Shown piece by piece: positions 19,301 to 29,279 of a DNA stretch of 43,120 nucleotides (its first letter is position 1; every line of letters begins with the position of its first letter). The DNA comes from Novosphingobium sp. Its GTDB lineage: Bacteria; Pseudomonadota; Alphaproteobacteria; Sphingomonadales; Sphingomonadaceae. Where the stretch lies: contig NZ_JANXWG010000129.1 of the NCBI RefSeq assembly GCF_025351285.1, positions 1 through 43,120 of the forward strand, given 5' to 3'. The notes beneath the pieces are model-generated. The model saw nothing but the letters and a program-made list of their open reading frames with translations, had not been told where the DNA came from and did no database searches. The position numbers were made by a program, and so were the translations under genes.

Positions 19301-22300
19301 GCCCTGGCCGAGACCACCGGGATAGCCATTACCGCCAACACCGGTGGCGCTGACGACCGAACCCTGGCCGTTGAAGTTCAGCGTTGCGTTCAGGGTGTTG
19401 ATGGTCATCGCGCCCATCCGGACCTGGGCCAAGCCACCCATGCCTGCGCCGCCCGCGCCGGTCGTCCCGGGGGCAAGAGCCCTGCCGCCGAACCCGCTGG
19501 CATCGACATTGACGCCCTGGTTGAAGGTGCCGCTACCTCCGTTGCTGCTGATGAACGCTCCGCCTGTGGCACAGACGTTCATCGCATCGCAGAACCCGCC
19601 GCCGGTACCCGAACCGCCGCTCGATCCGATAATCGAGCGGGTGCCGGCGTTGCCGCCGATACCTTGCGCGCTGACGGTGAACACGCGGCTCGCCGTCAGC
19701 GTGCCGCCTTGCAGGTTCACGGCAGCGCTGCCGCCGATGCCGGCACCGGCGACCAGCGATGCCCCTTCCTGGGCGCCGCCCGTGCCTTGCGCGGTGGCGG
19801 TGAACGCGCTGCCGAGATTGAGTGCGCTGAGCGCCTGGATGGTCACGAACGCCGAACCGCCAGTGCCGCTGCCGGCGTTGGTATGCACAGCAGCGCCGCC
19901 AAAACCGCGGGCCGAGACCGTAAAGATGTTGGTCGCGCTCGGATCGAGCGTGGTGAGGCTGCCACCGGTCTGGAGGGAAACTCCTGCATTGCCACCACTG
20001 CCGGTCCCGGCCTCAGCGGTGCAGGCCGTTACGCAGTTGCCCCGCCCGCCATAACCCTCGGCAGCGAAATTAACGTTGGATTTGAATGTTATGCTCGAAT
20101 TCGCACCACTTGCCTGCGCGGTTGCAGATCCGCCTTTGCCATTGCCACCAATCGTGCCCGCCGCCGGGCTGGAACCGCCCAGGCCGTTGGCGATCGCGGT
20201 AAAGTTGCTGTCGACTGCAACGCTGCTACCACCCGACGCACTGACCGAAGCCGTTCCACCGGTGCCGAGCGCACCCGGAAGGCCGGACCCACCCAGACCG
20301 GTTGCCGACAAGTCGGTTGCGCCCCTGAGCGTTACCGTTCCAACCGTGGTGCCCGAGATGGCGGCATTGATGGATGCAGTGCCGCCAGTTCCGGCGCCAC
20401 CTTTCCCGGTCGTTCCCGGGTCTCCTGCATAACCGCCGGTACCGTCCGCCGAAACCTGTACGGGGCCGGTGAATGTGGCATTGCCGCCATTGCTCGAGAT
20501 CGAGGCAAATCCGCCGTTTGCAGCGCCTCCGCTTGATCCCGTTCCGGCCGAATCGGGATCACCCAAGCCGCCGTATCCTTGGGCGGCCAGATTGAACTGG
20601 CCGCTTGCGTTCAACGTACCGCCCGCCTGAAGGTTCACCTGAGCGTTGCCGCCAGTGCCCTTTCCGCCAGAAAGGTTGGTCCCGTCCTCACCGCCGCCAT
20701 AGCCCGAGGCGCTGCCGATGAACGCTCCGTTGATCGTGATGACGCTGGCGTTGTCGGTCGAAAGATTGACGGCCCCACCGGTGCCGAGGTTGCCGTTGGT
20801 ATTCACGGCGTTACCGCCGAGCCCATCGGCCGTAAGGATCAGAGCAGCCGGCCCCTGCCCCGATCCGTTGAACGTGATCGTGTTTCCGACACCCGCCGCG
20901 GCCAGGCCTTGGATGATCCGCACGCTTGCGCCGCCGCCGGTGCCGGTGCCGCTTTCGTTCAGGCAGGTCGGACAATTGCCTGTGCCGCCGTAGCCGTTGC
21001 CATTGAGAAGAACCGGGCCATTGAAGCTGATGGCGGCATTGCCATCGGCGGCAAAAATGGTCGGGAATCCACCCTTGCCATTACCGCCGGCCGCGCCCGC
21101 AACCAAGCCGGCACCCCCACGGCCCAGTGCTTCGACCGTCACTTGTCCGGCGACCCTGACTTGGCCACCGTTGTTGGCGGTAATCTGGGCATTTCCGCCC
21201 GAACCGTTGCCGCCCGCCACCCCAGCGATGTTGCTGTTACTGCCGGTTGCGGACGCACTGAGGAACAGCGACGGGCCATTCAGGTTGAAGGTGCCGCCAT
21301 TGGCCTGGATCGAGGCAAAGCCGCCCGTGGTGGAGGCGCCGTTTGCACCGATCGGGCCCGGATCGATCGCACTAACGGACACATTACCTGCGGCGGTGAA
21401 TGTCGTGCCCGTGTTGGCTCCGATGACCGCTCCACTAAGGCCTTTGACCGACAGGTCCGAAGCGAGATTGACGGCATTGCCCGCACCAACGCTGTTAAGC
21501 TGTCCAAGGTTGCTGGCCACGATCGACAGCGCCGACGTGAAATTCGAATTGCTCGCTATGATGCTGGCGCCGCCAATTCCCTTGGGCGCGACCGCCGTGT
21601 TGACGGTTCCATTGGCAATGTCATACCCGGCCGACAGAACGATCGAGTTGCCGAAAACGTCAGCCGCACCGGCAACGTCGAAACCGAGGTTGCTGCCCTG
21701 GCCAACCGCCAGCGTGATCAGCGTGTTCTTGGGCGCGGTCACCATGTAGATCTGGTGTGCCGGGCCGCCCTGGCCGGTGTTGGAGGCCGAACCGGTGATC
21801 GTGCCGTTGTTGAACAGCGGTGTGCCGGTCGCGCTTGTGCCGGCATCGACCGTGATCGAATAGAGCCCGCTGGGATTGAACGTGATGGTGGCGGCATCGG
21901 CTGCGATCAATGCGGCGTTGCCCTTGACGTTGATCGTGCCGGTGTTCTGCACGATCGGCGCCACGATCGCCACATACGAGCCATCGACGCTGTTGGCGTT
22001 GATCTGCGCGCCGCTGGCGATCTGGACCGACGAACCGGCATTGGCCTGGCCGAACCTCACCGTCTGCGCGCCGGTGTTGGTAATGACCGCGCCCGTGGCG
22101 CCGAAATTGCCCGCCGAATTGTACGCGATCGGCGAAGAGGTCAGCCCCAGGTTGCCGACGTTGATGACGGCGCTCGGCCCGACGAGAATGCCGCCCGGGC
22201 TGTAGAAATAGAGCGTGCCGCCGGTCGATGTGCCGGAAAAAAGTGTCTGCAACTGCGCGATGACCGTGCCGTTGAATTGGACCGAGCGGGTAGCGTCGGT

Positions 22301-22651
22301 CGGCAGGATATTGTTGAGGACCGCGAAATCGGGGGTGCTGCTCGGGTTGGAGTTCGGGTCGTTGACGAAAGTTGCGATCGTGCCCGACGGCTGAAAATTG
22401 ATCGGGCCGCCGCCGATGGCAGTATCGGTCGGCACCCAGTTGATGACGGTGTGCTGGCTGGTGATGGTCACCGTTGTGGTATTGGTTCCGGTTGTGACCG
22501 TGGCGCTGCCAGGCACGACCACAGTGGGCGTCGCCTGGAACGACTGCGCCCTTGCGGCAGTGCCCCCGGCGGCGAGCGAAACGGCGATCGCCAACGTCGA
22601 GGAAACGGCGAAGTCGCGCGTGGCGCGCGAGCGTGACAGGGTGCGAACCAT
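13325..22651 (-). CDS. Giant glycine-rich two-partner secretion exoprotein TpsA2
   Basis: A 3108-residue predicted filamentous-haemagglutinin-type surface protein. Signal peptide cleavage is near ARA-QS (about 35). A divergent TPS secretion domain follows to about residue 300 (HTVINWVP; SPGGILVGPSAVINVG in place of the NPNGI box). Residues of about 440-1365 are some 15-20 imperfect repeats of 45-60 residues rich in GxGGxA turns alternating with beta strands. Residues of about 1450-2700 are a second beta-helix-like region with recurring xxGNI/xxGxI turns, including a four-copy repeat described separately. The only cysteines I see are four close pairs. The last 150 residues are low-complexity: a CLISAGSC loop, then a Gln/Lys/Glu-rich and a Pro-rich tail. 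The start ATG overlaps the tpsB2 stop by one base (TGATG), with GGAGG about nine bases before it. It is probably an adhesin or biofilm matrix protein; the ligand is unknown. Confidence 0.9.
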   Translation of the reverse strand: MVRTLSRSRATRDFAVSSTLAIAVSLAAGGTAARAQSFQATPTVVVPGSATVTTGTNTTTVTITSQHTVINWVPTDTAIGGGPINFQPSGTIATFVNDPNSNPSSTPDFAVLNNILPTDATRSVQFNGTVIAQLQTLFSGTSTGGTLYFYSPGGILVGPSAVINVGNLGLTSSPIAYNSAGNFGATGAVITNTGAQTVRFGQANAGSSVQIASGAQINANSVDGSYVAIVAPIVQNTGTINVKGNAALIAADAATITFNPSGLYSITVDAGTSATGTPLFNNGTITGSASNTGQGGPAHQIYMVTAPKNTLITLAVGQGSNLGFDVAGAADVFGNSIVLSAGYDIANGTVNTAVAPKGIGGASIIASNSNFTSALSIVASNLGQLNSVGAGNAVNLASDLSVKGLSGAVIGANTGTTFTAAGNVSVSAIDPGPIGANGASTTGGFASIQANGGTFNLNGPSLFLSASATGSNSNIAGVAGGNGSGGNAQITANNGGQVRVAGQVTVEALGRGGAGLVAGAAGGNGKGGFPTIFAADGNAAISFNGPVLLNGNGYGGTGNCPTCLNESGTGTGGGASVRIIQGLAAAGVGNTITFNGSGQGPAALILTADGLGGNAVNTNGNLGTGGAVNLSTDNASVITINGAFIGSASGYGGGEDGTNLSGGKGTGGNAQVNLQAGGTLNASGQFNLAAQGYGGLGDPDSAGTGSSGGAANGGFASISSNGGNATFTGPVQVSADGTGGYAGDPGTTGKGGAGTGGTASINAAISGTTVGTVTLRGATDLSATGLGGSGLPGALGTGGTASVSASGGSSVAVDSNFTAIANGLGGSSPAAGTIGGNGKGGSATAQASGANSSITFKSNVNFAAEGYGGRGNCVTACTAEAGTGSGGNAGVSLQTGGSLTTLDPSATNIFTVSARGFGGAAVHTNAGSGTGGSAFVTIQALSALNLGSAFTATAQGTGGAQEGASLVAGAGIGGSAAVNLQGGTLTASRVFTVSAQGIGGNAGTRSIIGSSGGSGTGGGFCDAMNVCATGGAFISSNGGSGTFNQGVNVDASGFGGRALAPGTTGAGGAGMGGLAQVRMGAMTINTLNATLNFNGQGSVVSATGVGGNGYPGGLGQGGTAIVTNLNGTIQGTALTIDASGTGGQGAPGGAGGAGSGGAADLFARNNPFGTSTNTFDAVSLYSRATGGDGGASFDPALPGGAGGAASTGVVVATADSGNGKLTVRGVILGNADASGGDGGNGADNGTGAGSNGGAGGAAIGGFSQIGSQSGVAGTASAGTAAFGSVVGSAQATGGRGGDGGNLEPGGILGNGGAGGNATGGGTTLLVRGTPVTVAGQTALVIDAFGGDGGNGAIQGNGGNALVGDNGVDAGGQIAVLVTNRFQVPTQRATLTAGAIIGSAAAVGGAGATPGVGTIGNSALNFTATNSDISASSVNLLASASAIQANAAPSVTMITGGTVNIGSFYQFNSAGPITVALDTATLNTGFIGLSGSDWILPATPPVLAGTINSTTGAEFSSGNNIVTNANINFNYAVEFNAIGNLQFGNVTTVGDFVSFSGGKTTLGSVNASADTNPNGGSDGSVDIAAGNAILVGPIQAAGYVSLDNTRGRSVPGIGDISAAGITAGRDVQVLSNGSIGVLGPIVAGTSVDLESAASVTVGNITSGNGAISAPPITPPTDPSGGLPNPPPIDSYTISIQSNGPLMAGNLVAKTDIGLLSQQTIAVGTLTGRDMQILGAGAISAGAINATGRVLIADASMAQLGLSATDYDPNPAFAASPVRSSGSIAIEGTVQAGQFFRAATQQGFTSGAISTTNGPILIDAGTAIQVGNIASANDAILHASGTITTGTIGASTLLVLGGGTMSTQAINTLGAAIFADASTYTLGVTTGAYNVSAVLAGTPPSNLKPFRSAGAININGSLTAAFVRAATAQTFLSGAITAPLGIITSAGGSVATGNLLIGNGFTLQSDANVTAGDVDVGLTLATTDPIPSGFATFNAGGNVTAGNVVTRNGVFLIAGGASAIGSINTTDVLGLVHGASVYGPITATGRVLLADQAMAALGVTTTAPFFYDINLVFNGAQVQSAGSITLNGAVSAGSFAATTRQGFKSGAITTTASTIQIRAGTALVTGDLSAQDYIATGSDGTTSIGNITRSTSVDLVGLGAMQTGSIASTGTIMLYTVGTIQTGNLATSADIYLDSRSSIATGSEVAGTTLDVTADGGFTSAALIAGSALNITSAGIVSTGNLTGTSITATGGATLTAGDLASTSGSIALSSSGRITTGSASAATTLSLTAPGTITAGNATTFAGLTANGNITISGGDVTVLAGNTTTSRAVLSVTGTGALNLDTAFGTTSVTLRAGTNLRTTGASSAGTVTEVAGGSIDTGSINAGGITITAGTTFQSGNLLSSKALAITSGGNLATGFLTANGGSATVRSGGTLSAGVINATNGIVVNAAGAATVQGLTSSGAIQFNTGSTFTSTGNIVAASQVIGGATGNMTLANVTASGGVVELASSQGNLTTGRISATTDVAAIAGGSLSLGQVAGRDIVLLAGSNVQVGNVTAGAVINAAGQITGATGRVLIANASIGNAGGTFGNYNFNAVFNATGGAVIPNNPPRIGGTVNVVGTVNAGVFDSYSQGAMTGQVINAFGSLEVESGGLVTVGQRWTSPDLNIYSNDIAIQPSQVLPTITTTAGLSSGTTGVVTLASLNPNGAFVGDGLNAGQGYALSNAEVGLVQSGSLTIAAAAAPNLATTMTIGTLSLTGPQAGSNVDNKQSGAVQFVTGNPQTLVPGGTIRVTGAVTAKGFLSTNQLQFDTGTFELDTTGGSIAVTDSSNAMAGGISISADRIHVAAASILDKLRADPLYAGRITDLNTPPAQPPAGPVLSASQLFFAPTQTLYIQNTGTAAVQAGFLVPLAGLTIELPSTQSTQPGQTASAVSLVINGQFVGTPSTTDTAQGAGSPATITGATAFQQFVQKTKLTGITADSQFNGCLISAGSCAMAATPTPDLSTQIQVLQTPALPSAPAIVAAVQQASSEVTADPQQQEKTADKPTDAEQKEEKEAKASAKAPIAPPAPMIDTRPLSPPVSVDEPVAGGGNPALFGIGAAPTQTEGGDK
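13335..13341 (-). promoter_or_regulatory. Strong ribosome-binding site of the CHAT gene
   Basis: AAGGAGG on the minus strand lies inside the last codons of tpsA2, nine bases before the ATG at 13325. It favours that ATG over the GTG one codon earlier and, with the TGATG overlap, suggests translational coupling of the CHAT protein to the giant exoprotein. Confidence 0.8.
14650..17415 (-). repeat. Four copies of a degenerate ~100-residue repeat in TpsA2
   Basis: A recognisable unit begins near plus-strand positions 17415, 17050, 16520 and 14945. Each copy opens with a form of ATGRVLIADASMAQLG (variants: FADASTYTLG, VLLADQAMAALG, VLIANASIGNAG) followed by a Tyr/Asn/Phe-rich turn. Then come V-x-S-x-GSI-x-x-x-G-x-V-x-AG and a QGFxSGAI-like strand. 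Copies 1-3 lie close together; copy 4 is about 1.3 kb further on. I do not know a named domain for this unit. Confidence 0.65.
18560..21220 (-). repeat. Glycine-rich coding repeats of TpsA2
   Basis: This interval encodes the GxGGxA repeat field. Each unit runs roughly: GGNA, four to six strand residues, a GG(T/S)L-like turn, then F(T/N)xxAxGxGG. Three of the inter-repeat loops carry a close cysteine pair (CPTC, CVTAC, CDAMNVC). Because of the GGN/GCN codons the plus strand is open over long stretches here; those antisense frames are not genes. Confidence 0.8.
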
Positions 22652-24426
22652 CAGTTTTTCCTCCAGGGAAGCAGGCGCGCGGTCAGGGTGACCAGCAGGC
22701 GCACGTCGCCGCGTTTGGTTTGCAGTCCGGCGCGCTCGATCGGAACGGCGATCACACCGTCGAGGCGGTAACGGGCACCGATTTCGGTGCGAAGGCCCGC
22801 GCCGGCCGAGGTCAGGCGTTGCGAACCCGCGGTGCCGCGCAGGAACGTCCAGCCCACATCGCCGAACACGTATGGCTGGGTGACAACCCGGCCGCCGCCG
22901 AACAGCGGGTAACGCGGGCCACGGACCTCGACCGAGGTGCCGACACCGCTATCGCCCGACAGCGTACCCGGATCGAAGCCGCGCCCGACGGTGTAGTTGC
23001 CGAGCGAGAACTGTTCGAAGCTGAGCAGCGGATTGAACGCGTATTGCGCACGCGGCAGCACCGCCAGCGCGATTTGTCCGCTGGCCACTTCGAGCGAGGC
23101 CTGCGCGCGCACCAGCGTCGCGCTGGCCGATCCGCCGGGCCGTGAGGTGGGCGTCGGGCACACGCCAACGGTGCACGCGGGCGTGGCGTCGAGCACATTG
23201 AGCCCCTGCCGCAGTTCGAGCGAACCGCCGAACCGGTAGCGGGGCGACCGGTGCTTCAGGTCGATCGTGTCGAAATCAAGCCGCGCATAAGCAATGCGCA
23301 AGCGATCGCGCGTAAGCGGACCAACGCCCCCCAGATCGACCTTCTGGTTGAGAAAATCAATTCCGCCAGTCAGGTACAGGTTTTTCGCCTGGGTGCGCAG
23401 GAGCGGGTAGCGGGCATAGATGCCGGCATAAAGTGTCCGCGCCTTCAATGTCACCGGGCCCGCCGCGGCGCCAAGATCGGGCTTGGTCCACGCGTGCGTG
23501 ACTTGCGCGCCGATGACCAAGCCTTCGGAGCCAGGGCGGAATTCGTGGCTTCCCTGAAGGATGTGCTGCTGCGAAAAGTCCGAGGTGGCATAGTACGACA
23601 GCGTCGTTACATCGCCCAGCCCGGTCAGCCCGAACAGTTGTGCGCGGATCTGGCCGCCATATGGCCCGGTGGTGTGTGGGGCAAGGTTTTGCAGCGTAAG
23701 ATCAACGGTGTAGGGCTGGTGCGTAACGCTGACTTCGCCGATCAGCTCGCCCACACCGGTACCGGCCGGTCGCAATGTCAACTGCACGTTGTATCCGGGC
23801 AGATCACGCGCCAGCAGCAGGTAGCGCTCGGCCTTGTTGCGATCGAAGATCTCGTCCTCGGTCAGCTTGTTGAGGTACGCTTCCAGCTTGCGTTCGGCGC
23901 CGCGCGTTTCACCGCGGGCGCGGATCGCGGTAACGCGGGCGTATAGCACTTCCATCCGCACTTTGCCGTCTTCGATACGCTGGGTCGGCACCTGCACGGC
24001 GGCGAGGTAACCCTTGTTGCGCAGGATCGTGGCAGCGGCATCGCGCACTTCGCACAGCACAGCAATCGGCTGCGGAGCGCCCGCGAATGGCTTCCATGCC
24101 GGTTCCATTTCGGACGGTTCAGCACCTTTAAGGCCGTGGAAATCCACCGCGCCGATGGTGACCTTGATGTCCTTGAAACGATCGTCGGCAAGCGGACACG
24201 GCGACCGTTCGATCCCGCCCGAAATATTGAGTTGCGGCGTTTGTGTCGGCGGCGCCTGGGTGATCGAGCGCAGATCATCGCGCGAGGGAATGCCCCCAGA
24301 TGCTGTCAAGTTTAGCGGCGCGGCCTGAGCCCACGCAGACAACGGCAAGCCAGCCGAAGCCAGCACTCCGCCAGCAACCGCTCCGGCCCATACGCGGCGA
24401 TATGCCACGTGTCCGATCCCCACCAT
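22651..24426 (-). CDS. Two-partner secretion outer-membrane transporter TpsB2 (ShlB/FhaC/HecB family)
   Basis: Predicted pore for export of TpsA2. The signal peptide ends near AWA-QA (about residue 33). POTRA sequence is clear at about 75-185, including ILRNKGYLAAVQVPTQRIED. The following segment (EAYLNKLTEDEIFDRNKAER) resembles the POTRA-to-barrel helix, and the remainder is a 16-strand-type barrel. Unlike TpsB1 it keeps an intact loop-6 motif, VGRGFDPGTLSGDSG (about residue 477), with the conserved Arg. An ACTVGVC cysteine pair lies in a predicted loop. The ATG at 24426 is preferred over the in-frame ATG at 24444 because AAGGGGAG lies six bases before it. Its stop overlaps the tpsA2 start, so the two are translated together. 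It is the first gene of the tpsB2-tpsA2-CHAT operon. Confidence 0.92.
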   Translation of the reverse strand: MVGIGHVAYRRVWAGAVAGGVLASAGLPLSAWAQAAPLNLTASGGIPSRDDLRSITQAPPTQTPQLNISGGIERSPCPLADDRFKDIKVTIGAVDFHGLKGAEPSEMEPAWKPFAGAPQPIAVLCEVRDAAATILRNKGYLAAVQVPTQRIEDGKVRMEVLYARVTAIRARGETRGAERKLEAYLNKLTEDEIFDRNKAERYLLLARDLPGYNVQLTLRPAGTGVGELIGEVSVTHQPYTVDLTLQNLAPHTTGPYGGQIRAQLFGLTGLGDVTTLSYYATSDFSQQHILQGSHEFRPGSEGLVIGAQVTHAWTKPDLGAAAGPVTLKARTLYAGIYARYPLLRTQAKNLYLTGGIDFLNQKVDLGGVGPLTRDRLRIAYARLDFDTIDLKHRSPRYRFGGSLELRQGLNVLDATPACTVGVCPTPTSRPGGSASATLVRAQASLEVASGQIALAVLPRAQYAFNPLLSFEQFSLGNYTVGRGFDPGTLSGDSGVGTSVEVRGPRYPLFGGGRVVTQPYVFGDVGWTFLRGTAGSQRLTSAGAGLRTEIGARYRLDGVIAVPIERAGLQTKRGDVRLLVTLTARLLPWRKN

Positions 24427-24432
24427 CTGTAA

Positions 24433-24440
24433 CTCCCCTT
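24433..24440 (-). promoter_or_regulatory. Ribosome-binding site deciding the tpsB2 start
   Basis: AAGGGGAG on the minus strand is six bases from the ATG at 24426. The longer reading from the ATG at 24444 would place this site inside the coding region. Confidence 0.7.
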
Positions 24441-24481
24441 GCATACCCCTGTGCGACCCGAGGCTTTTTTTGCAGGGACAA

Positions 24482-24502
24482 CCCGGATTGATACGATCCG
24501 GG
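24482..24502 (-). promoter_or_regulatory. Perfect hairpin in the tpsB2 leader
   Basis: CCCGGAT (24482-24488) and ATCCGGG (24496-24502) form a perfect 7-bp stem around a 7-base loop, between the candidate promoter and the tpsB2 start. No T-run follows on the minus strand, so it is probably not an intrinsic terminator. It could be an operator or an RNA element controlling the operon. Confidence 0.5.
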
Positions 24503-24519
24503 ACTGTTCAATGTTGGTG

Positions 24520-24549
24520 GGGATACAGACCGTAAGGACACGGTGTCAA
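24520..24549 (-). promoter_or_regulatory. Candidate promoter of the tpsB2-tpsA2-CHAT operon
   Basis: On the minus strand a perfect TTGACA (24549-24544) is followed after 18 bases by TATCCC (24525-24520). The 311-bp gap between the secA stop and the tpsB2 start holds this site and the leader hairpin. It also holds an AT-rich patch with TATAAA (24609-24604, minus) and TATAAT (24606-24611, plus), neither with a convincing -35. I see no clear secA terminator in the gap. Confidence 0.5.
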
Positions 24550-24737
24550 ACGAAGGTTCTTGTATGAATCCGACAATTTAAGCGGTTATGCACGCGTCAA
24601 TCGTTTATAATGCAAGGACCCCCGATGCCACGGCGGCAGTGTCGGCCGCGGCAAGCACGCAACTGGCTCGCCATGAACCGCACCATCGTCGCAATTAATG
24701 CGATTCGGCGCCGACCGTCTCGACCGGAGGTGTCCGT

Positions 24738-27512
<2,775 letters not shown>

Positions 27513-27599
27513 GGGTTATTTCCTGGATTTTGGTATTAAGCCGGCCGACTGGTCGAGCCAGCCCTCGGGCAAAATGGTTCGAATGCGGCGCGGGTGGCG

Positions 27600-27863
27600 C
27601 TATTCGAGCGGGCGGTCGCTCAACGCAATGCTGCATCCAACGACATCCGCGCAATCGGCAAGTGCCACGATTTCGGTGTGTGATGTTGTGCCGGCCGCAC
27701 GTGTTCGCGGCGCTGCTGCCCGGATGGCGACCACGACCGATGCGACCGAACTTGCAGATTCGACCTGTTCAGCGCCTGCGACTTGTGCGCGCGCCGTTGC
27801 CACGGTCATGCCAGGAGTGGCAAAACCCGCGATGAGGGCCAGAAGAGTGAGCAAAAATCGCAT
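27600..27863 (-). CDS. Small exported hypothetical protein
   Basis: An 87-residue product with a convincing signal peptide (MRFLLTLLALIAGFATPG then VATARAQ, cleavage near residue 27). The mature part is only about 60 residues, Ala/Val-rich, with two cysteines (ADCADVVGCS), which may form a disulphide. It matches no family known to me. It lies 87 bp upstream of secA on the same strand. The frame continues upstream of the ATG at 27863 to 27920, but the signal peptide begins at this methionine. No good ribosome-binding site is seen, so gene status is moderately supported. Confidence 0.5.
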   Translation of the reverse strand: MRFLLTLLALIAGFATPGMTVATARAQVAGAEQVESASSVASVVVAIRAAAPRTRAAGTTSHTEIVALADCADVVGCSIALSDRPLE

Positions 27864-27969
27864 CGAGGGCTCAGATAGGGGCTCGGACGCGCTTCGTCCA
27901 TGGGCAAAGACGCACCGCAAGCGCGAACGGTTCCCCGGACGGCATTGATGACGGGCAAACCTGAAAGAT

Positions 27970-28046
27970 TGGTAGCGGAGGAGGGACTCGAACCCCCGAC
28001 ACGCGGATTATGATTCCGCTGCTCTAACCAGCTGAGCTACTCCGCC
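27970..28046 (-). tRNA. tRNA-Met (CAT), elongator type
   Basis: On the minus strand the acceptor GGCGGAG pairs with CTCCGCT (first pair G-U), with discriminator A and an encoded CCA (27972-27970). The anticodon loop ATCATAA is closed by the GCGGA/TCCGC stem, with CAT complementary to 28010-28012. The T arm is GGGGGTTCGAGTCCC. The G-U first pair and overall sequence fit elongator tRNA-Met. A CAT anticodon can also mean tRNA-Ile(k2CAU), but I consider that less likely. Confidence 0.93.
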
Positions 28047-28152
28047 CCAGGGGGCATGCCGCGCGGCTTTCGCGAGACAGGCGGGGCCTTTAGGCGGGCA
28101 CGCGGCGCGGGTCAACAGGTGAAAAGGTCTTCGCGGGCTTGCCTGTGCCCGC

Positions 28153-28704
28153 TCACCCGCGGCCCCGGAAAGACCAGCGGCCAGCCGCTTCCCACGGCCC
28201 GCCGCGATAGATGTGCATGGCCAGCGCCACGAAACGAAAGTCGCGCGGCTGGAAGGTGGCCGCCAATTCGCTTTGCAACGTGCGTGCGACCTGGGCCGTT
28301 ACCTTGTTCTGGATCGTGACATGCAGCCGCGGCCGGTGCTGGTCCTGCGCCGACAGCGCGCCGTGGAAATGATCGGCAACACGGTCGCGCAAGGCCAGCA
28401 TGGCGGGGCTTTCGATCACCAGCGCGGTACCTTTGCCCAGGTCCATCACGCCCGACAGTCTTGCCGCAATGGCAGCATGGGCGGCCGCCTCGCCTGCAAG
28501 CACCCGCTTGATCTGCTCGGCCAGCGAGGGGGCCAGCGCGTGAAACAGCGTCACATGCGCGGACAAGTGATTGCGCTCGGCAGGAAAGTGCGCGCGGCGC
28601 AAGCGATCTGCCCAGCCGAAGATATCGGCCGGCAATTCCGCGGTCACGATGAAAGGCGCCGGCGGCGCTCGCCCGATCAGGGGCGTGCCGTCGGCGCCTT
28701 GCAT
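28153..28704 (-). CDS. 2H phosphoesterase (2'-5' RNA ligase family)
   Basis: A 183-residue protein with the two signature motifs of the 2H superfamily: HVTLFH (His at about 50) and HVTIQN (His at about 128), about 78 residues apart, which together form the catalytic pair. Family members act on 2'-5' linkages, cyclic phosphates or nucleotide-derived substrates; the substrate cannot be told from sequence. The ATG at 28704 lies two bases after the peroxiredoxin stop, so the two genes form an operon, probably with coupled translation. The open frame extends further upstream, but only inside the peroxiredoxin gene. Confidence 0.8.
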   Translation of the reverse strand: MQGADGTPLIGRAPPAPFIVTAELPADIFGWADRLRRAHFPAERNHLSAHVTLFHALAPSLAEQIKRVLAGEAAAHAAIAARLSGVMDLGKGTALVIESPAMLALRDRVADHFHGALSAQDQHRPRLHVTIQNKVTAQVARTLQSELAATFQPRDFRFVALAMHIYRGGPWEAAGRWSFRGRG

Positions 28705-28706
28705 GA

Positions 28707-29240
28707 TCAGCCGGCCTTGGTCAGCGCAGCCAGCACGTTTTCGGGCGAGGTTTCGCCGTAGGGGTCGCTGTCCGAGCCGACGTCGTTGATGCCCGGCTCT
28801 TCGAACCAGTGCGTCACCACGTTGTCCTCTACGACCATCGCATAACGCCACGAGCGCATGCCGAAGCCAACGTGATCCTTGTTGATCAGCATGCCCATGT
28901 GGCGGGTGAACGTGCCGGAGCCGTCGGGCAGCAGCTTCACGTTCTCCACGCCTTGTGCCTTGCCCCAGTTGTACATGACGAAGGCATCGTTGACCGAGAT
29001 GCAGTAGATCGCATCGACGCCGGCAGCCTGAAATTCACTGTAGAGCTTCTCGAAGCCCGGGAGCTGGAAGCTCGAGCACGTCGGGGTGTAAGCGCCGGGC
29101 AGCGAGAACACGATGACCTTCTTGCCGGAGAATTCATCGCGGACCTTGAGGTCCTGCCAGCGGAACGGGTTCGGCCCCTCGACGGTTTCGTCGCGGACGC
29201 GGGTCTTGAGCGTAACGTCGGGGATGGTGCGGTCGGTCAT
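28707..29240 (-). CDS. Prx5-type peroxiredoxin
   Basis: Cytoplasmic thiol peroxidase reducing H2O2 and organic hydroperoxides, 177 residues. The peroxidatic cysteine lies in PGAYTPTCSS (Cys55), and the second cysteine common in this family is in IYCISVND (Cys80). Members of this branch are often glutathione/glutaredoxin-dependent, but no glutaredoxin domain is fused here. The C-terminal ALTKAG and WFEEPGINDVGSDSDPYG region is typical. The start at 29240 has AAAGGA upstream. It forms an operon with the 2H phosphoesterase. OxyR is encoded about 9 kb away; control by it is possible but not shown. Confidence 0.93.
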   Translation of the reverse strand: MTDRTIPDVTLKTRVRDETVEGPNPFRWQDLKVRDEFSGKKVIVFSLPGAYTPTCSSFQLPGFEKLYSEFQAAGVDAIYCISVNDAFVMYNWGKAQGVENVKLLPDGSGTFTRHMGMLINKDHVGFGMRSWRYAMVVEDNVVTHWFEEPGINDVGSDSDPYGETSPENVLAALTKAG

Positions 29241-29279
29241 CGGTATGGTCCTTTGGTGGAGGGGAAGCGAAATCAGGGG

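Noticed and set aside
20579..22636. 685-residue open frame on the plus strand
   Set aside because: Antisense to tpsA2; its openness follows from Gly/Ala codon bias, and the product is Arg/Ala-rich with no domain.
1599..24500. TPS cluster as a genomic island inserted at tRNA-Asn
   Set aside because: No second copy of the tRNA 3' end was found at the far side, and there is no integrase.
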